Source of the DNA: Streptomyces cinnabarinus
GTDB taxonomy: Bacteria > Actinomycetota > Actinomycetes > Streptomycetales > Streptomycetaceae
DNA length: 64,000 nt
Assembly: GCF_027270315.1 (NCBI RefSeq)
Contig: NZ_CP114413.1
Coordinates: 4,960,001 to 5,024,000, forward strand
Direction: 5' to 3'
Positions 40,441 through 48,476 of the stretch are shown here, in pieces (within the stretch, counting starts at the first letter, position 1; each line of letters starts with the position of its first letter). Below the pieces are notes generated by a model. The model was given only the letters and a program-made list of their open reading frames with translations, was not told the DNA's origin and made no database searches. The position numbers were made by a program, and so were the translations under genes.

Positions 40441-41391
40441 GTGGCCGATACGGCGATCACCGTCGAAGGCGCGGAGAAGAAGTACGGCGAGAAGAGAGCA
40501 CTGGACGGCCTCGACCTGAGCGTCACGCGGGGCACCGTGCACGGCGTGCTCGGGCCGAACGGCGCGGGCAAGACCACCTTGGTCCGCGTCCTGTCCACCC
40601 TGCTCAGGCCCGACGCGGGCCGCATCCAGGTCGCGGGGCACGACGTGGTCACCGACGCCCGCGCGGTGCGCACCCGCATCGGCCTGCTGGGCCAGCACGC
40701 GGCGCTCGACGAGGAGCTCGGCGGCCACCAGAACCTGGAGATGTTCGGCCGCCTCCACCACCTGGGCGCCCGCCGCGCGCGCGTGCGGGCCGACGAGCTC
40801 CTGGAGCGCTTCGGCCTCGCCGACACCGGCCGCAAGGCGGTACGGCGGTACAGCGGCGGCATGCGGCGCCGCCTCGACCTCGCCGCCTCCCTGATCACCG
40901 ATCCGGAGGTGCTGTTCCTGGACGAACCCACGACCGGCCTCGACCCGCGCGGACGCGCCGAGGTGTGGAACTCGGTCCGCTCCCTGGTCGGCGGCGGTAC
41001 GACGGTCCTGCTCACCACCCAGTACCTGGAGGAGGCCGACCAGCTCGCCGACCGGATCTCGGTCGTCGACGCGGGCCGGGTCATCGCCGACGGCACCGCC
41101 GACGAACTGAAGGCCGCCCTCGGCGGCGACCGCATCGACGTCGTCCTGCGCGACGCCGGCCAACTGGGCGCCGCCGTCGCCCTGTTGCCGTTCGACCCCG
41201 CGGGTGTCTCCGTCGACACCGACCGCCGGCTGCTGAGCGCCCCGGTCACCGACCGGATGACGGCGCTCACGGAGGTCCTGCGGGCCCTGCACGAGGCCGG
41301 GATAGCGGCGGAGGACGTCGCCCTGCGGCGCCCGACGCTGGACGAGGTGTTCCTGCATCTGACGGCGGACCACGCGAAGGAGGCCGTATGA
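40441..41391 (+). CDS. DrrA-type ABC exporter ATP-binding protein
   Basis: A 316-aa ABC ATPase: Walker A GPNGAGKTTLVRVL, signature YSGGMRRRLDLAAS, Walker B VLFLDEPTTGLDP, switch His replaced by Gln (LLTTQYLEEAD), as in DrrA of the daunorubicin exporter. A C-terminal DUF4162-like extension follows. GTG start with GAGGGAGAG upstream. It is coupled to the permease by ATGA. Confidence 0.94.
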   Translation: MADTAITVEGAEKKYGEKRALDGLDLSVTRGTVHGVLGPNGAGKTTLVRVLSTLLRPDAGRIQVAGHDVVTDARAVRTRIGLLGQHAALDEELGGHQNLEMFGRLHHLGARRARVRADELLERFGLADTGRKAVRRYSGGMRRRLDLAASLITDPEVLFLDEPTTGLDPRGRAEVWNSVRSLVGGGTTVLLTTQYLEEADQLADRISVVDAGRVIADGTADELKAALGGDRIDVVLRDAGQLGAAVALLPFDPAGVSVDTDRRLLSAPVTDRMTALTEVLRALHEAGIAAEDVALRRPTLDEVFLHLTADHAKEAV

Positions 41392-42149
41392 CCACGTACG
41401 CACTGACCGACTCCTGGACCATGACCCGCCGCGAACTCGCCCACTGGGCGCGGCAGCCGGTCCAGTTGATCGTGGGGCTGGTCTTCCCGGTCATGCTGCT
41501 GCTGATGTTCGGCTACCTCATCGGCGGCGGCCGGGACGTGCGGGGCGACTACATCGACTACCTGGTGCCCGGCATGCTCGCGCTGACCATGGCCTTCGGC
41601 CTGGAAGGCACGATGATCGCCGTCACCCAGGACCTCAACAAGGGCGTCATCGACCGCTTCCGCTCGATGCCGATGTCCAACGGGGCGGTCCTGGTGGGCC
41701 GTTCGGTCGCCGACATGCTTCAGTCGGCGGTCGGCCTGGCGGTGATGATCGGCGTCGGGTACGCCCTGGGCTGGCGGGCGAACGGCTCCGCGGGAGGCTT
41801 CCTGGGCGCGGTCGGGCTGTTGCTGCTGTTCCGGTTCGCGATGCTGTGGATCGGCATCCATCTCGCGATGGTGGCGGGGAAGCCGGAGATGGTGCAGGCC
41901 GTCCAGATCCTGGTCTGGCCGGTCGGCTTCCTCTCCAACGCCTTCGCCCCCGCCGACTCCATGCCCGACTGGCTGGGCACGGTGGTCGAGTGGAACCCCA
42001 TGTCCCAGACCGCGACCGCGGTACGGGAACTGTTCGGCACACCGGGCGGCGAGGCGGGGCACATCTGGCCCGCCGTCCTGTGGCCGCTGGTGCTGCTGGC
42101 GGTGTTCTTTCCGCTGGCGGTGCGGCGCTTCGGGCGGCTGAGCAAGTAA
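41388..42149 (+). CDS. DrrB-type ABC exporter permease
   Basis: A 253-aa ABC-2 type permease with six spans (PVQLIVGLVFPVMLLLMFGY to WPLVLLAVFFPLAV) and the exporter motif region DRFRSMPMSNGAVLVGR. It forms the pore with the DrrA-like ATPase and probably exports a hydrophobic drug or lipid. The start overlaps the ATPase stop (ATGA). Confidence 0.93.
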   Translation: MTTYALTDSWTMTRRELAHWARQPVQLIVGLVFPVMLLLMFGYLIGGGRDVRGDYIDYLVPGMLALTMAFGLEGTMIAVTQDLNKGVIDRFRSMPMSNGAVLVGRSVADMLQSAVGLAVMIGVGYALGWRANGSAGGFLGAVGLLLLFRFAMLWIGIHLAMVAGKPEMVQAVQILVWPVGFLSNAFAPADSMPDWLGTVVEWNPMSQTATAVRELFGTPGGEAGHIWPAVLWPLVLLAVFFPLAVRRFGRLSK

Positions 42150-42231
42150 TCGGGCGAGGAGTGGAACCCAGGGCCGGTCTGCGGTGTACCAGAAGTGTCA
42201 ATCGCTGCTGGTGATCGCAGATCGGGGGGTC

Positions 42232-43431
42232 ATGGGATTTCGACTGCCGAGGGCGCAGCTGTTCCTGGTTCTGTTTCTGTTCCTGCCGCTGTCCGCGTGC
42301 GACAGCGGGTCGGCGGGCGGGCGCGACGCGGGGCGTTCGGTCGCGCCGTCCGCCAGGCCCACGGCCGGGGTGCCGCCGCCGCGGATACCGTCCGCTCCGG
42401 GCCTCCCCGGCTGGTCCCACAGCCTCGGTTTCGCAGCCGACGGCTCGGGGTTCGCCCTGCTCGCACAGTGCACCGATGCGCGGTGCGAGCAGGGCGTGGC
42501 CGTCCTGGACAGGGGCGCCCGGCGCTGGCGCCCGGCCGAGTCACCGTTGCCGGACGTCACCGGCGACGACGGCATCACCGTCGGGCTCACGGTGCTCGGG
42601 CCGGGCCGTGCCGTCATCATCGGCCAGAGCGAGCAGTGGCCCCGGCCCGCACCGACCTGGTTCACCCGGGACAACGGCCGCAGCTGGACCCGCGGTTCGA
42701 CCGACCCGGAGGGCCGTACGGCGACCGTCCCCGAGGGCGCGCTGCTCACCGAGGAGTGCCTGGAGCTGGAGTCCGATCTCAACTCCTGCGCCCGCAACCG
42801 CCTGCTCGTCGTGCTGCCCGACACCGGTGAACTCCGCGTCCTGAAACGGCAGCCGCCCCTGAAGGGCATCCTCGCCCCGGCCGGAGACGGGGCCCGGGAC
42901 GCGCTCTTCGTCTCCGGCCTGGACGCCTCCGGCCGCCCGGCACTGGCGAAGAGCGAGGACCGGGGCCGCACCTGGAAGGTGGCCCGGCTGACCGAGCCGG
43001 GGAAAGGCGGCTGGGGCCTGCGCGTGGTCGCCGCCGGACCGGACCGCCTCTTCGCCGCGCAGCCGGGCCGGCTCCCCGAGGAGGAGGGCGGGAAGAACGG
43101 CCTGCGCGCCATCCACACCAGCACCGACGGCGGCCTGACCTGGAACCGCGTCTGGGCCTACCGCAAGGGTGTCGAACCCCTGTCGATCCTCGGCGACCCG
43201 GTCACTGCTGCCGACGGCGGCGTCACCGTGTACGGCGAGTCCGGCGTCTGGCACAGCACCGACGGCGCCCGCACCTTCCGCTCCACCGGCGGCACCCGCG
43301 GCCCCGCCGGCTCCGTCACCCGCACTCCCCTCGGCTGGCTGTGGACCGACAGCTACGGCAACGGCCAGTACCGCATTTCGGCGGACGGCGTGCGCTGGCA
43401 CGGGTTCACCGTGGGGGAGGGGGTCGGGTGA
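42232..43431 (+). CDS. BNR/sialidase-repeat lipoprotein
   Basis: A 399-aa exported protein with signal LPRAQLFLVLFLFLPLSAC (lipobox LSAC), a Pro-rich linker and a beta-propeller-like body with several Asp-box motifs (TRDNGRSWTRGS, SEDRGRTWKVAR, STDGGLTWNRVW, STDGARTFRS). Asp boxes occur in sialidases and photosystem-assembly-like propellers; catalytic residues of sialidase are not evident, so a binding or structural role at the surface is more likely. Confidence 0.82.
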   Translation: MGFRLPRAQLFLVLFLFLPLSACDSGSAGGRDAGRSVAPSARPTAGVPPPRIPSAPGLPGWSHSLGFAADGSGFALLAQCTDARCEQGVAVLDRGARRWRPAESPLPDVTGDDGITVGLTVLGPGRAVIIGQSEQWPRPAPTWFTRDNGRSWTRGSTDPEGRTATVPEGALLTEECLELESDLNSCARNRLLVVLPDTGELRVLKRQPPLKGILAPAGDGARDALFVSGLDASGRPALAKSEDRGRTWKVARLTEPGKGGWGLRVVAAGPDRLFAAQPGRLPEEEGGKNGLRAIHTSTDGGLTWNRVWAYRKGVEPLSILGDPVTAADGGVTVYGESGVWHSTDGARTFRSTGGTRGPAGSVTRTPLGWLWTDSYGNGQYRISADGVRWHGFTVGEGVG

Positions 43432-43463
43432 GGGCGAGTGGCCCGGCCGGCCAGGCGCGTCGC

Positions 43464-44858
43464 CTAGTGATGGAAGGCGGTCGCCTGACCCGCCTCACGT
43501 CCCAGGGGATGCGGTTGTCGCCGCAGTTCGGGGAGCAGTCGCTGCAGGTCCTCCAGGAGCAGCGCCGCGAGGTCCGTGGAGAAGCCGTTGCGGCACACCA
43601 CCCGCAGCACGGACAGGTCCTCCCGGTTCGCCGGGAAGGTGTACGCGGGCACCAGCCAGCCGTGCTCCCGGAGCCTGCGGGAGACGTCGAAGACGTCGTA
43701 CGCCGTCACATCGGGTGCCGTGGTGAAGGCGAAGACCGGCAACTGGTCGCCCCGGGTGAGGAGTCGGAAGTCGCCGAGGGCCTCGATCCGCCCGGCGAGC
43801 CCGTTCGCGACGTCCCGGGCGGTCTGCTGCACGGCCCGGTAGCCCTCCCGGCCCAGCCGCAGGAAGGTGTAGTACTGCGCGACGACCTGGGCGCCGGGCC
43901 GGGAGAAGTTCAGCGCGAAGGTCGGCATGTCGCCGCCCAGGTAGTTCACGCGGAACACCAGCTCCTCGGGCAGCGCCGCCTTGTCCCGCCACAGCGCCCA
44001 GCCGACGCCCGGGTAGACGAGCCCGTACTTGTGCCCGGAGGTGTTGATGGACGACACCCGCGGGAGGCGGAAGTCCCACACCAGGTCCTCGTCGAGGAAG
44101 GGCGCGACCATCGCCCCGGAGGCGCCGTCGACATGGACCGGGATGTCGAGGCCGGTGCGCTCCTGGAGGGCGTCCAGGGCGGCGCACAGATCGGCGATGG
44201 GCTCGTAGGACCCATCGAAGGTGGAGCCGAGGATGCCCACGACGCCGATGGTGTTCTCGTCGCACAGCTCGACCGCCGCCTGGGGGTCGAGGTGGAAGCG
44301 CTCACCCTCCATGGGCACCAGCCGGGGCTCCACCTCCCAGAAGTTGCAGAACTTGTCCCAGCAGACTTGGACGTTGACGCCCATCACCAGGTTCGGACGG
44401 CCGCTGGTGTTCCGCCGGCTCCAGCGGCGCTTGAGCGCCATCCCCGCGAGCATGCAGGCCTCGCTGGACCCGGTCGTCGAACAGCCCACGGCTGCCGCCG
44501 GGTCGGGCGCGTGCCACAGATCGGCGAGCATCGCCACACAGCGCCGCTCCAGCTCGGCGGTGCGCGGGTACTCGTCCTTGTCGATCATGTTCTTGTCCCG
44601 GCACTCCGCCATCAGCACCCCGGCCTGCGGCTCCATCCAGGTGGTGACGAAGGTGGCCAGGTTCAGCCGCGAGTTGCCGTCCAGCATCAGCTCGTCATGG
44701 ACGAGCTGGTACGCCGTCGTCGGCGACAGCGGGCTGTCCGGGAGCCGGTGCTGGGGCGGCGCCCCGGTCATCCGGCTGACCGGATTGGCCTCGCCGTAGA
44801 AGGGGTTGACGGACAGGGGGCGGTCATCGGGCCGTTCGGGGCCCTTGTGCAGCGCCAT
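43464..44858 (-). CDS. gadB: glutamate decarboxylase
   Basis: A 464-aa PLP enzyme converting glutamate to GABA and CO2 with proton use. The PLP lysine is in SINTSGHKYGLVYPG, the phosphate-binding region is VGCSTTGSSEACMLAG and HVDGASGAMVAPF is present. A good AAGGAG site precedes ATG 44858. The ClC-type gene lies 26 bp upstream on the same strand, so the two are probably one transcript; in E. coli, Gad and ClC cooperate in extreme acid resistance. Confidence 0.94.
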   Translation of the reverse strand: MALHKGPERPDDRPLSVNPFYGEANPVSRMTGAPPQHRLPDSPLSPTTAYQLVHDELMLDGNSRLNLATFVTTWMEPQAGVLMAECRDKNMIDKDEYPRTAELERRCVAMLADLWHAPDPAAAVGCSTTGSSEACMLAGMALKRRWSRRNTSGRPNLVMGVNVQVCWDKFCNFWEVEPRLVPMEGERFHLDPQAAVELCDENTIGVVGILGSTFDGSYEPIADLCAALDALQERTGLDIPVHVDGASGAMVAPFLDEDLVWDFRLPRVSSINTSGHKYGLVYPGVGWALWRDKAALPEELVFRVNYLGGDMPTFALNFSRPGAQVVAQYYTFLRLGREGYRAVQQTARDVANGLAGRIEALGDFRLLTRGDQLPVFAFTTAPDVTAYDVFDVSRRLREHGWLVPAYTFPANREDLSVLRVVCRNGFSTDLAALLLEDLQRLLPELRRQPHPLGREAGQATAFHH

Positions 44859-44884
44859 CGGGGTCTCCTTGCGGGTGGGGGAGT

Positions 44885-46189
44885 TCAGCGGACAGGGGTG
44901 CCGTCCTCGCGCAGCTGCATCTGGGGGCGGCCGGTGACGAGCAGCCAGGCGGGCAGCGAGGCGATGCAGAGGAGGGCGAGGATGGTGGGGGAGGCGACCA
45001 GGACGGCGGCGGTGAACAGGCTCACCCAGCCCTGCCGGGTGACTGCGAGCAGGACACCGAGCACGGCGGTCGAGACCGCGAGCGCGGAATGCACCTCCGG
45101 CACCAGTGCGTGGGCGCACAGTCCGAGGGCCACGCCCACGAAGACGGACGGGAAGATCCGCCCGCCCCGGAAGCCGCAGCAGGCGGCGACCACCATGGCG
45201 GCCAGCTTCACCACCGACATCGTGGCGAACTCGCCCGCCGACCAGCCGTCGGGATCGGCCGCCAGCTCCCCGATCTCGTCCAGCCCCTTGAAGAGCGTCA
45301 GATGGCCGCCCAGGGCCCCCAACAGGCCCAGGACGAGTCCGCCCACCGGAAGCATCAGCATCGGGTGCCGCAGCCAGTTGAACGCGGCGTGGACATACGG
45401 GAAGGCGTACACGGCCGCCAGTCCGAGCAGCGCGCCCGCCGAGGCGATCACCACCGCCGCCAGCAGATCGTCCCAGCCGGGGTGGTCGAAGGCGGGCAGA
45501 TCCAGGTCGAAGGTCGGCTCGGCGATCAGCGTGGTGGTGGTCGCGCCGACCGCGGCGGCCACGAGCGGGGCGAAGACGTTGTCCCACAGCGCCCCGCGGA
45601 TCTTGCGCCCGGCCAGCGCCTCGGAGATCACCAGCGCCGCCGCCACCGGCGTGCCGAACAGCGCGCCGATGGTCGCCGCCTCCGCGAGCGCCGCCCACAG
45701 CCCGCCGGGCGCCTTGGGCAGCAAGCGGTGCCCGATCCAGAAGGTGAGGCCCACATTGGCGGCGATGATCGGGTTCTCCGGGCCCAGGCTGGGCCCGCCC
45801 GCGAGCATCAGGGCGGTCGCCAGCAGCAGACCCGGCAGCACGGCGGGGGGCAGTACGGGGGCTTCGAGACCGGTGGTGGCGGGGTCGGGCCCGGCATGCC
45901 CGGGGACCTTCCACACCACCAGACCGACGGCGACTCCGGTGGCGGTGAGCATGATCATCATCCACAGCACGGAGTAGCGGCCCACACCCAGCGCGTCCGG
46001 CAGGTTCTGCCACAGCACGTCCTGGAGGGCTTCGGCCGCCTCGCTCACCCCGAGTAACAGCAGGCTCGCTCCCACGCCCACGATCACGGCGGGGAGGATC
46101 AGCGGTAGCAGGGTGCGTGCCGGGGTCGCCGGTCTCGCCGGGGCGGCGGGCGCCTGCGGCGCGGGTTCCTGGGCCACGAGGGACACCAT
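44885..46189 (-). CDS. ClC-family chloride channel/antiporter
   Basis: A 434-aa membrane protein with about ten spans. The selectivity-filter region reads AGGPSLGPENPIIAANVGL (glutamate gate in GPEN) and a second conserved loop is GFRGGRIFPSVFVG. ClC antiporters exchange chloride for protons and relieve the charge imbalance produced by amino-acid decarboxylation, fitting its place directly before gadB. ATG 46189 is chosen; the upstream extension is unlikely. Confidence 0.9.
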   Translation of the reverse strand: MVSLVAQEPAPQAPAAPARPATPARTLLPLILPAVIVGVGASLLLLGVSEAAEALQDVLWQNLPDALGVGRYSVLWMMIMLTATGVAVGLVVWKVPGHAGPDPATTGLEAPVLPPAVLPGLLLATALMLAGGPSLGPENPIIAANVGLTFWIGHRLLPKAPGGLWAALAEAATIGALFGTPVAAALVISEALAGRKIRGALWDNVFAPLVAAAVGATTTTLIAEPTFDLDLPAFDHPGWDDLLAAVVIASAGALLGLAAVYAFPYVHAAFNWLRHPMLMLPVGGLVLGLLGALGGHLTLFKGLDEIGELAADPDGWSAGEFATMSVVKLAAMVVAACCGFRGGRIFPSVFVGVALGLCAHALVPEVHSALAVSTAVLGVLLAVTRQGWVSLFTAAVLVASPTILALLCIASLPAWLLVTGRPQMQLREDGTPVR

Positions 46190-46228
46190 AAGCGCGCAAT
46201 TCGGGCAATGCAGGCATACCGAGTGGGC

Positions 46229-46256
46229 TTGCACCTCACGTGGCGTGAGGATTCAC
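46229..46256 (+). promoter_or_regulatory. MerR-type operator/promoter
   Basis: A perfect inverted repeat CCTCACG-TGG-CGTGAGG at 46234-46250 overlaps a possible -35 TTGCAC (46229-46234) with ATTCAC after it. Dyads of this form inside the promoter spacer are the mark of MerR-activated genes; this one precedes the TipA-like gene, implying autoregulation as for tipA. Confidence 0.65.
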
Positions 46257-46289
46257 CGTGGAGTGCGTACCGAGAAGGGAGCGGATGAA

Positions 46290-47051
46290 GTGAGCTACTC
46301 CGTGGGACAGGTCGCGGGCTTCGCCGGAGTGACGGTGCGGGCCTTGCACCACTACGACGACATCGGCCTGCTCGCCCCGAGCGAGCGCAGCCACGCGGGC
46401 CACCGGCGCTACAGCGACGGGGACCTCGAACGGCTGCAGCAGATCCTGTTCTACCGGGAGCTCGGCTTCCCGCTCGACGAGGTCGCCGCCCTGCTCGACG
46501 ATCCGGACGTCGACCCGCGCGCGCATCTGCGCCGCCAGCACGAGTTGCTGACCGCCCGGATCGAGAAGCTCCAGAAGATGGCGACGGCCGTGGAGCAGGC
46601 CATGGAGGCACGCAAGATGGGGATCAATCTCACGCCCGAGGAGCGCTTCGAGGTCTTCGGCGACAAGGACCCGCAGCAGTACGCCGAGGAGGCCGAGCAG
46701 CGCTGGGGCGACACCGAGGTGTACGCCGAGTCCCAGCGCCGGGTCGCGACGTACACCAAGGAGGACTGGAAGCGCATCCAGGCCGAGGTCGACGACTGGG
46801 GCGCGCGGTACGCGGCCCTGGTGGCGGGCGGCGAACAGCCGTCCGGGGAGGCGGCCATGGACCTCGCCGAGGAACACCGGCAGCACATCAGCAGGTACTA
46901 CTTCGAGGTTCCCTACGAGATGCACCGGTGCTTCGGCGAGATGTACGTCTCCGACGAACGCTTCAAGGCGTTCTACGACGCCATGGGTCCGGGACTCGCC
47001 GAGCACCTGCGCGACGCGATCCTCGCCAACGCCGACCGCCACACGTCGTGA
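46290..47051 (+). CDS. TipA-like MerR-family regulator
   Basis: A 253-aa protein: MerR winged helix (SYSVGQVAGFAGVTVRALHH, YDDIGLLAPSERSHAGHRRY), coiled-coil dimer helix, and a C-terminal TipAS-like antibiotic-recognition domain (EERFEVFGDKDPQQYAEEAE, RHISRYY-like region, DERFKAFYDAMGPGLAEHL). TipAL binds thiostrepton-type peptides covalently and activates its own promoter. GTG 46290 with GGGAG upstream. The inverted repeat ahead is the probable target. Confidence 0.9.
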   Translation: MSYSVGQVAGFAGVTVRALHHYDDIGLLAPSERSHAGHRRYSDGDLERLQQILFYRELGFPLDEVAALLDDPDVDPRAHLRRQHELLTARIEKLQKMATAVEQAMEARKMGINLTPEERFEVFGDKDPQQYAEEAEQRWGDTEVYAESQRRVATYTKEDWKRIQAEVDDWGARYAALVAGGEQPSGEAAMDLAEEHRQHISRYYFEVPYEMHRCFGEMYVSDERFKAFYDAMGPGLAEHLRDAILANADRHTS

Positions 47052-47069
47052 CCGTCGTGGCCCGGGGGC

Positions 47070-47435
47070 TCACTCCCGGGCCACGACCACGGCCGTTCCG
47101 TACGCGCACACCTCGGTGCCGACATCGGCGGCTTCCGTCACATCGAACCGGAAGGCCAGCACCGCGTTGGCGCCCCGCGCGCGGGCCTGTTCCACCAGCC
47201 GTTCCATGGCCTGGTTGCGGGTCTGCACCAGTGTCTTGGTGAGCCCCTTGAGCTCACCGCCGACCATCGACTTCAGCCCCGCGCCGATCTGGCTGCCCAG
47301 ATGCCGGGAGCGCACCGTCAACCCGAAGACCTCGCCGATGACCTCCTGCACCCGGTAGCCGGGTACGTCGTTCGTGGTGACCACCAGGACATCGGGCTGG
47401 GGGCCCTGTCCGCCGCCGTACTCTTCGATACCCAT
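47070..47435 (-). CDS. YbjQ family (heavy-metal-binding domain) protein
   Basis: A 121-aa protein of the YbjQ/UPF0145 type: DVLVVTTNDVPGYRVQEVIG, GLKSMVGGELKGLTKTLVQT, ARARGANAVLAFRFDV. Members form pentamers and have no firm function. Convergent with the TipA-like gene. Confidence 0.9.
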   Translation of the reverse strand: MGIEEYGGGQGPQPDVLVVTTNDVPGYRVQEVIGEVFGLTVRSRHLGSQIGAGLKSMVGGELKGLTKTLVQTRNQAMERLVEQARARGANAVLAFRFDVTEAADVGTEVCAYGTAVVVARE

Positions 47436-47583
47436 GGTTCACAGCTTTGCCCGAGCCGGGGCAAAGGGCATCCTGTGGGGGCCCATGGAACCTGGGCCTC
47501 CAGCGGTGCGTTGGTAGGAGTGCCGCGTTGGTACTTTTAGCAACCAGCCCCCGCCCGCCCCACCCCGCAGGAGCCACGAACCC

Positions 47584-48438
47584 GTGACCACCCTTGCGCT
47601 CGGCCCCGAGTGGCTCAGCCCGGACTACCTGATCGAGACCTTCAGCCTGCCCGGCATCCTGCTGATCGTCTTCGCCGAATCGGGCCTCTTCGCGTTCCTG
47701 CCCGGTGACTCGCTGCTGTTCACGGCGGGTCTCTTCGTGGCCGAGGGCAACTACATCACCCAGCCCCTGTGGCTGGTCTGCACCCTGATCGTGCTCGCCG
47801 CAGTCATCGGCGACCAGGTCGGCTACATGATCGGCAAGTTCTTCGGCCCGAAGCTCTTCAGCCGCCCCAACTCCAAGCTCTTCAAACAGGAGAACCTGGA
47901 GAAAGCGCACGAGTTCATGGAGAAGTACGGCCCCAAGGCGATCGTTCTGGCCCGCTTTGTGCCGATCGTCCGCACCTTCGCGCCCATCGTGGCCGGCGCT
48001 GGCCGGATGAAGTACCGCACCTTCCTGACGTACAACATCATCGGCGGTATCGCCTGGGGCACCGGCGTCACCCTCGCGGGTTACTGGCTGGGTCAGATCG
48101 GCTTCATCAAGAAGAACGTCGAGTCGATCCTCATCCTGATCGTCTTCATCTCGGTCGTCCCGATCATCGTCGAGTACCTCCGCGAGCGCTCCAAGAAGAA
48201 GCGCGCGGCCGCCGAGGCCCCCGCGCCCCAGCCCGGCCAACAGCACCACCAGCAGCACCCGCAGGTGATGGACGACGCGACGACCCAGCTCCGCCGCATC
48301 GACCCGACGGACCAGCCCCCCCAGCAGCAGTACTACGGCCAGCAGCAGCCGTACGCCCAGCAGTACCCCCAGGGCTACGGCAACCAGCAGCACGACCAGC
48401 AGCAGAACAACCAGTACCCCTACAACCAGGGCTACTAG
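47584..48438 (+). CDS. DedA-family membrane protein with Gln/Tyr-rich tail
   Basis: A 284-aa protein. Residues 1-205 are a DedA/VTT domain (ESGLFAFLPGDSLLFTAGLF, EKYGPKAIVLARFVPIVRTF, APIVAGAGRMKYRTFLTYN), proteins linked to undecaprenyl-phosphate or phospholipid flipping. The last 60 residues are a low-complexity cytoplasmic tail rich in Gln, Tyr, Pro and Asn (QQQYYGQQQPYAQQYPQGYG), unusual for the family elsewhere though seen in actinomycetes. Confidence 0.9.
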   Translation: MTTLALGPEWLSPDYLIETFSLPGILLIVFAESGLFAFLPGDSLLFTAGLFVAEGNYITQPLWLVCTLIVLAAVIGDQVGYMIGKFFGPKLFSRPNSKLFKQENLEKAHEFMEKYGPKAIVLARFVPIVRTFAPIVAGAGRMKYRTFLTYNIIGGIAWGTGVTLAGYWLGQIGFIKKNVESILILIVFISVVPIIVEYLRERSKKKRAAAEAPAPQPGQQHHQQHPQVMDDATTQLRRIDPTDQPPQQQYYGQQQPYAQQYPQGYGNQQHDQQQNNQYPYNQGY

Positions 48439-48476
48439 AGACTCCCTGAGGGGCGCGGGACTGTATCGATCCGGGC

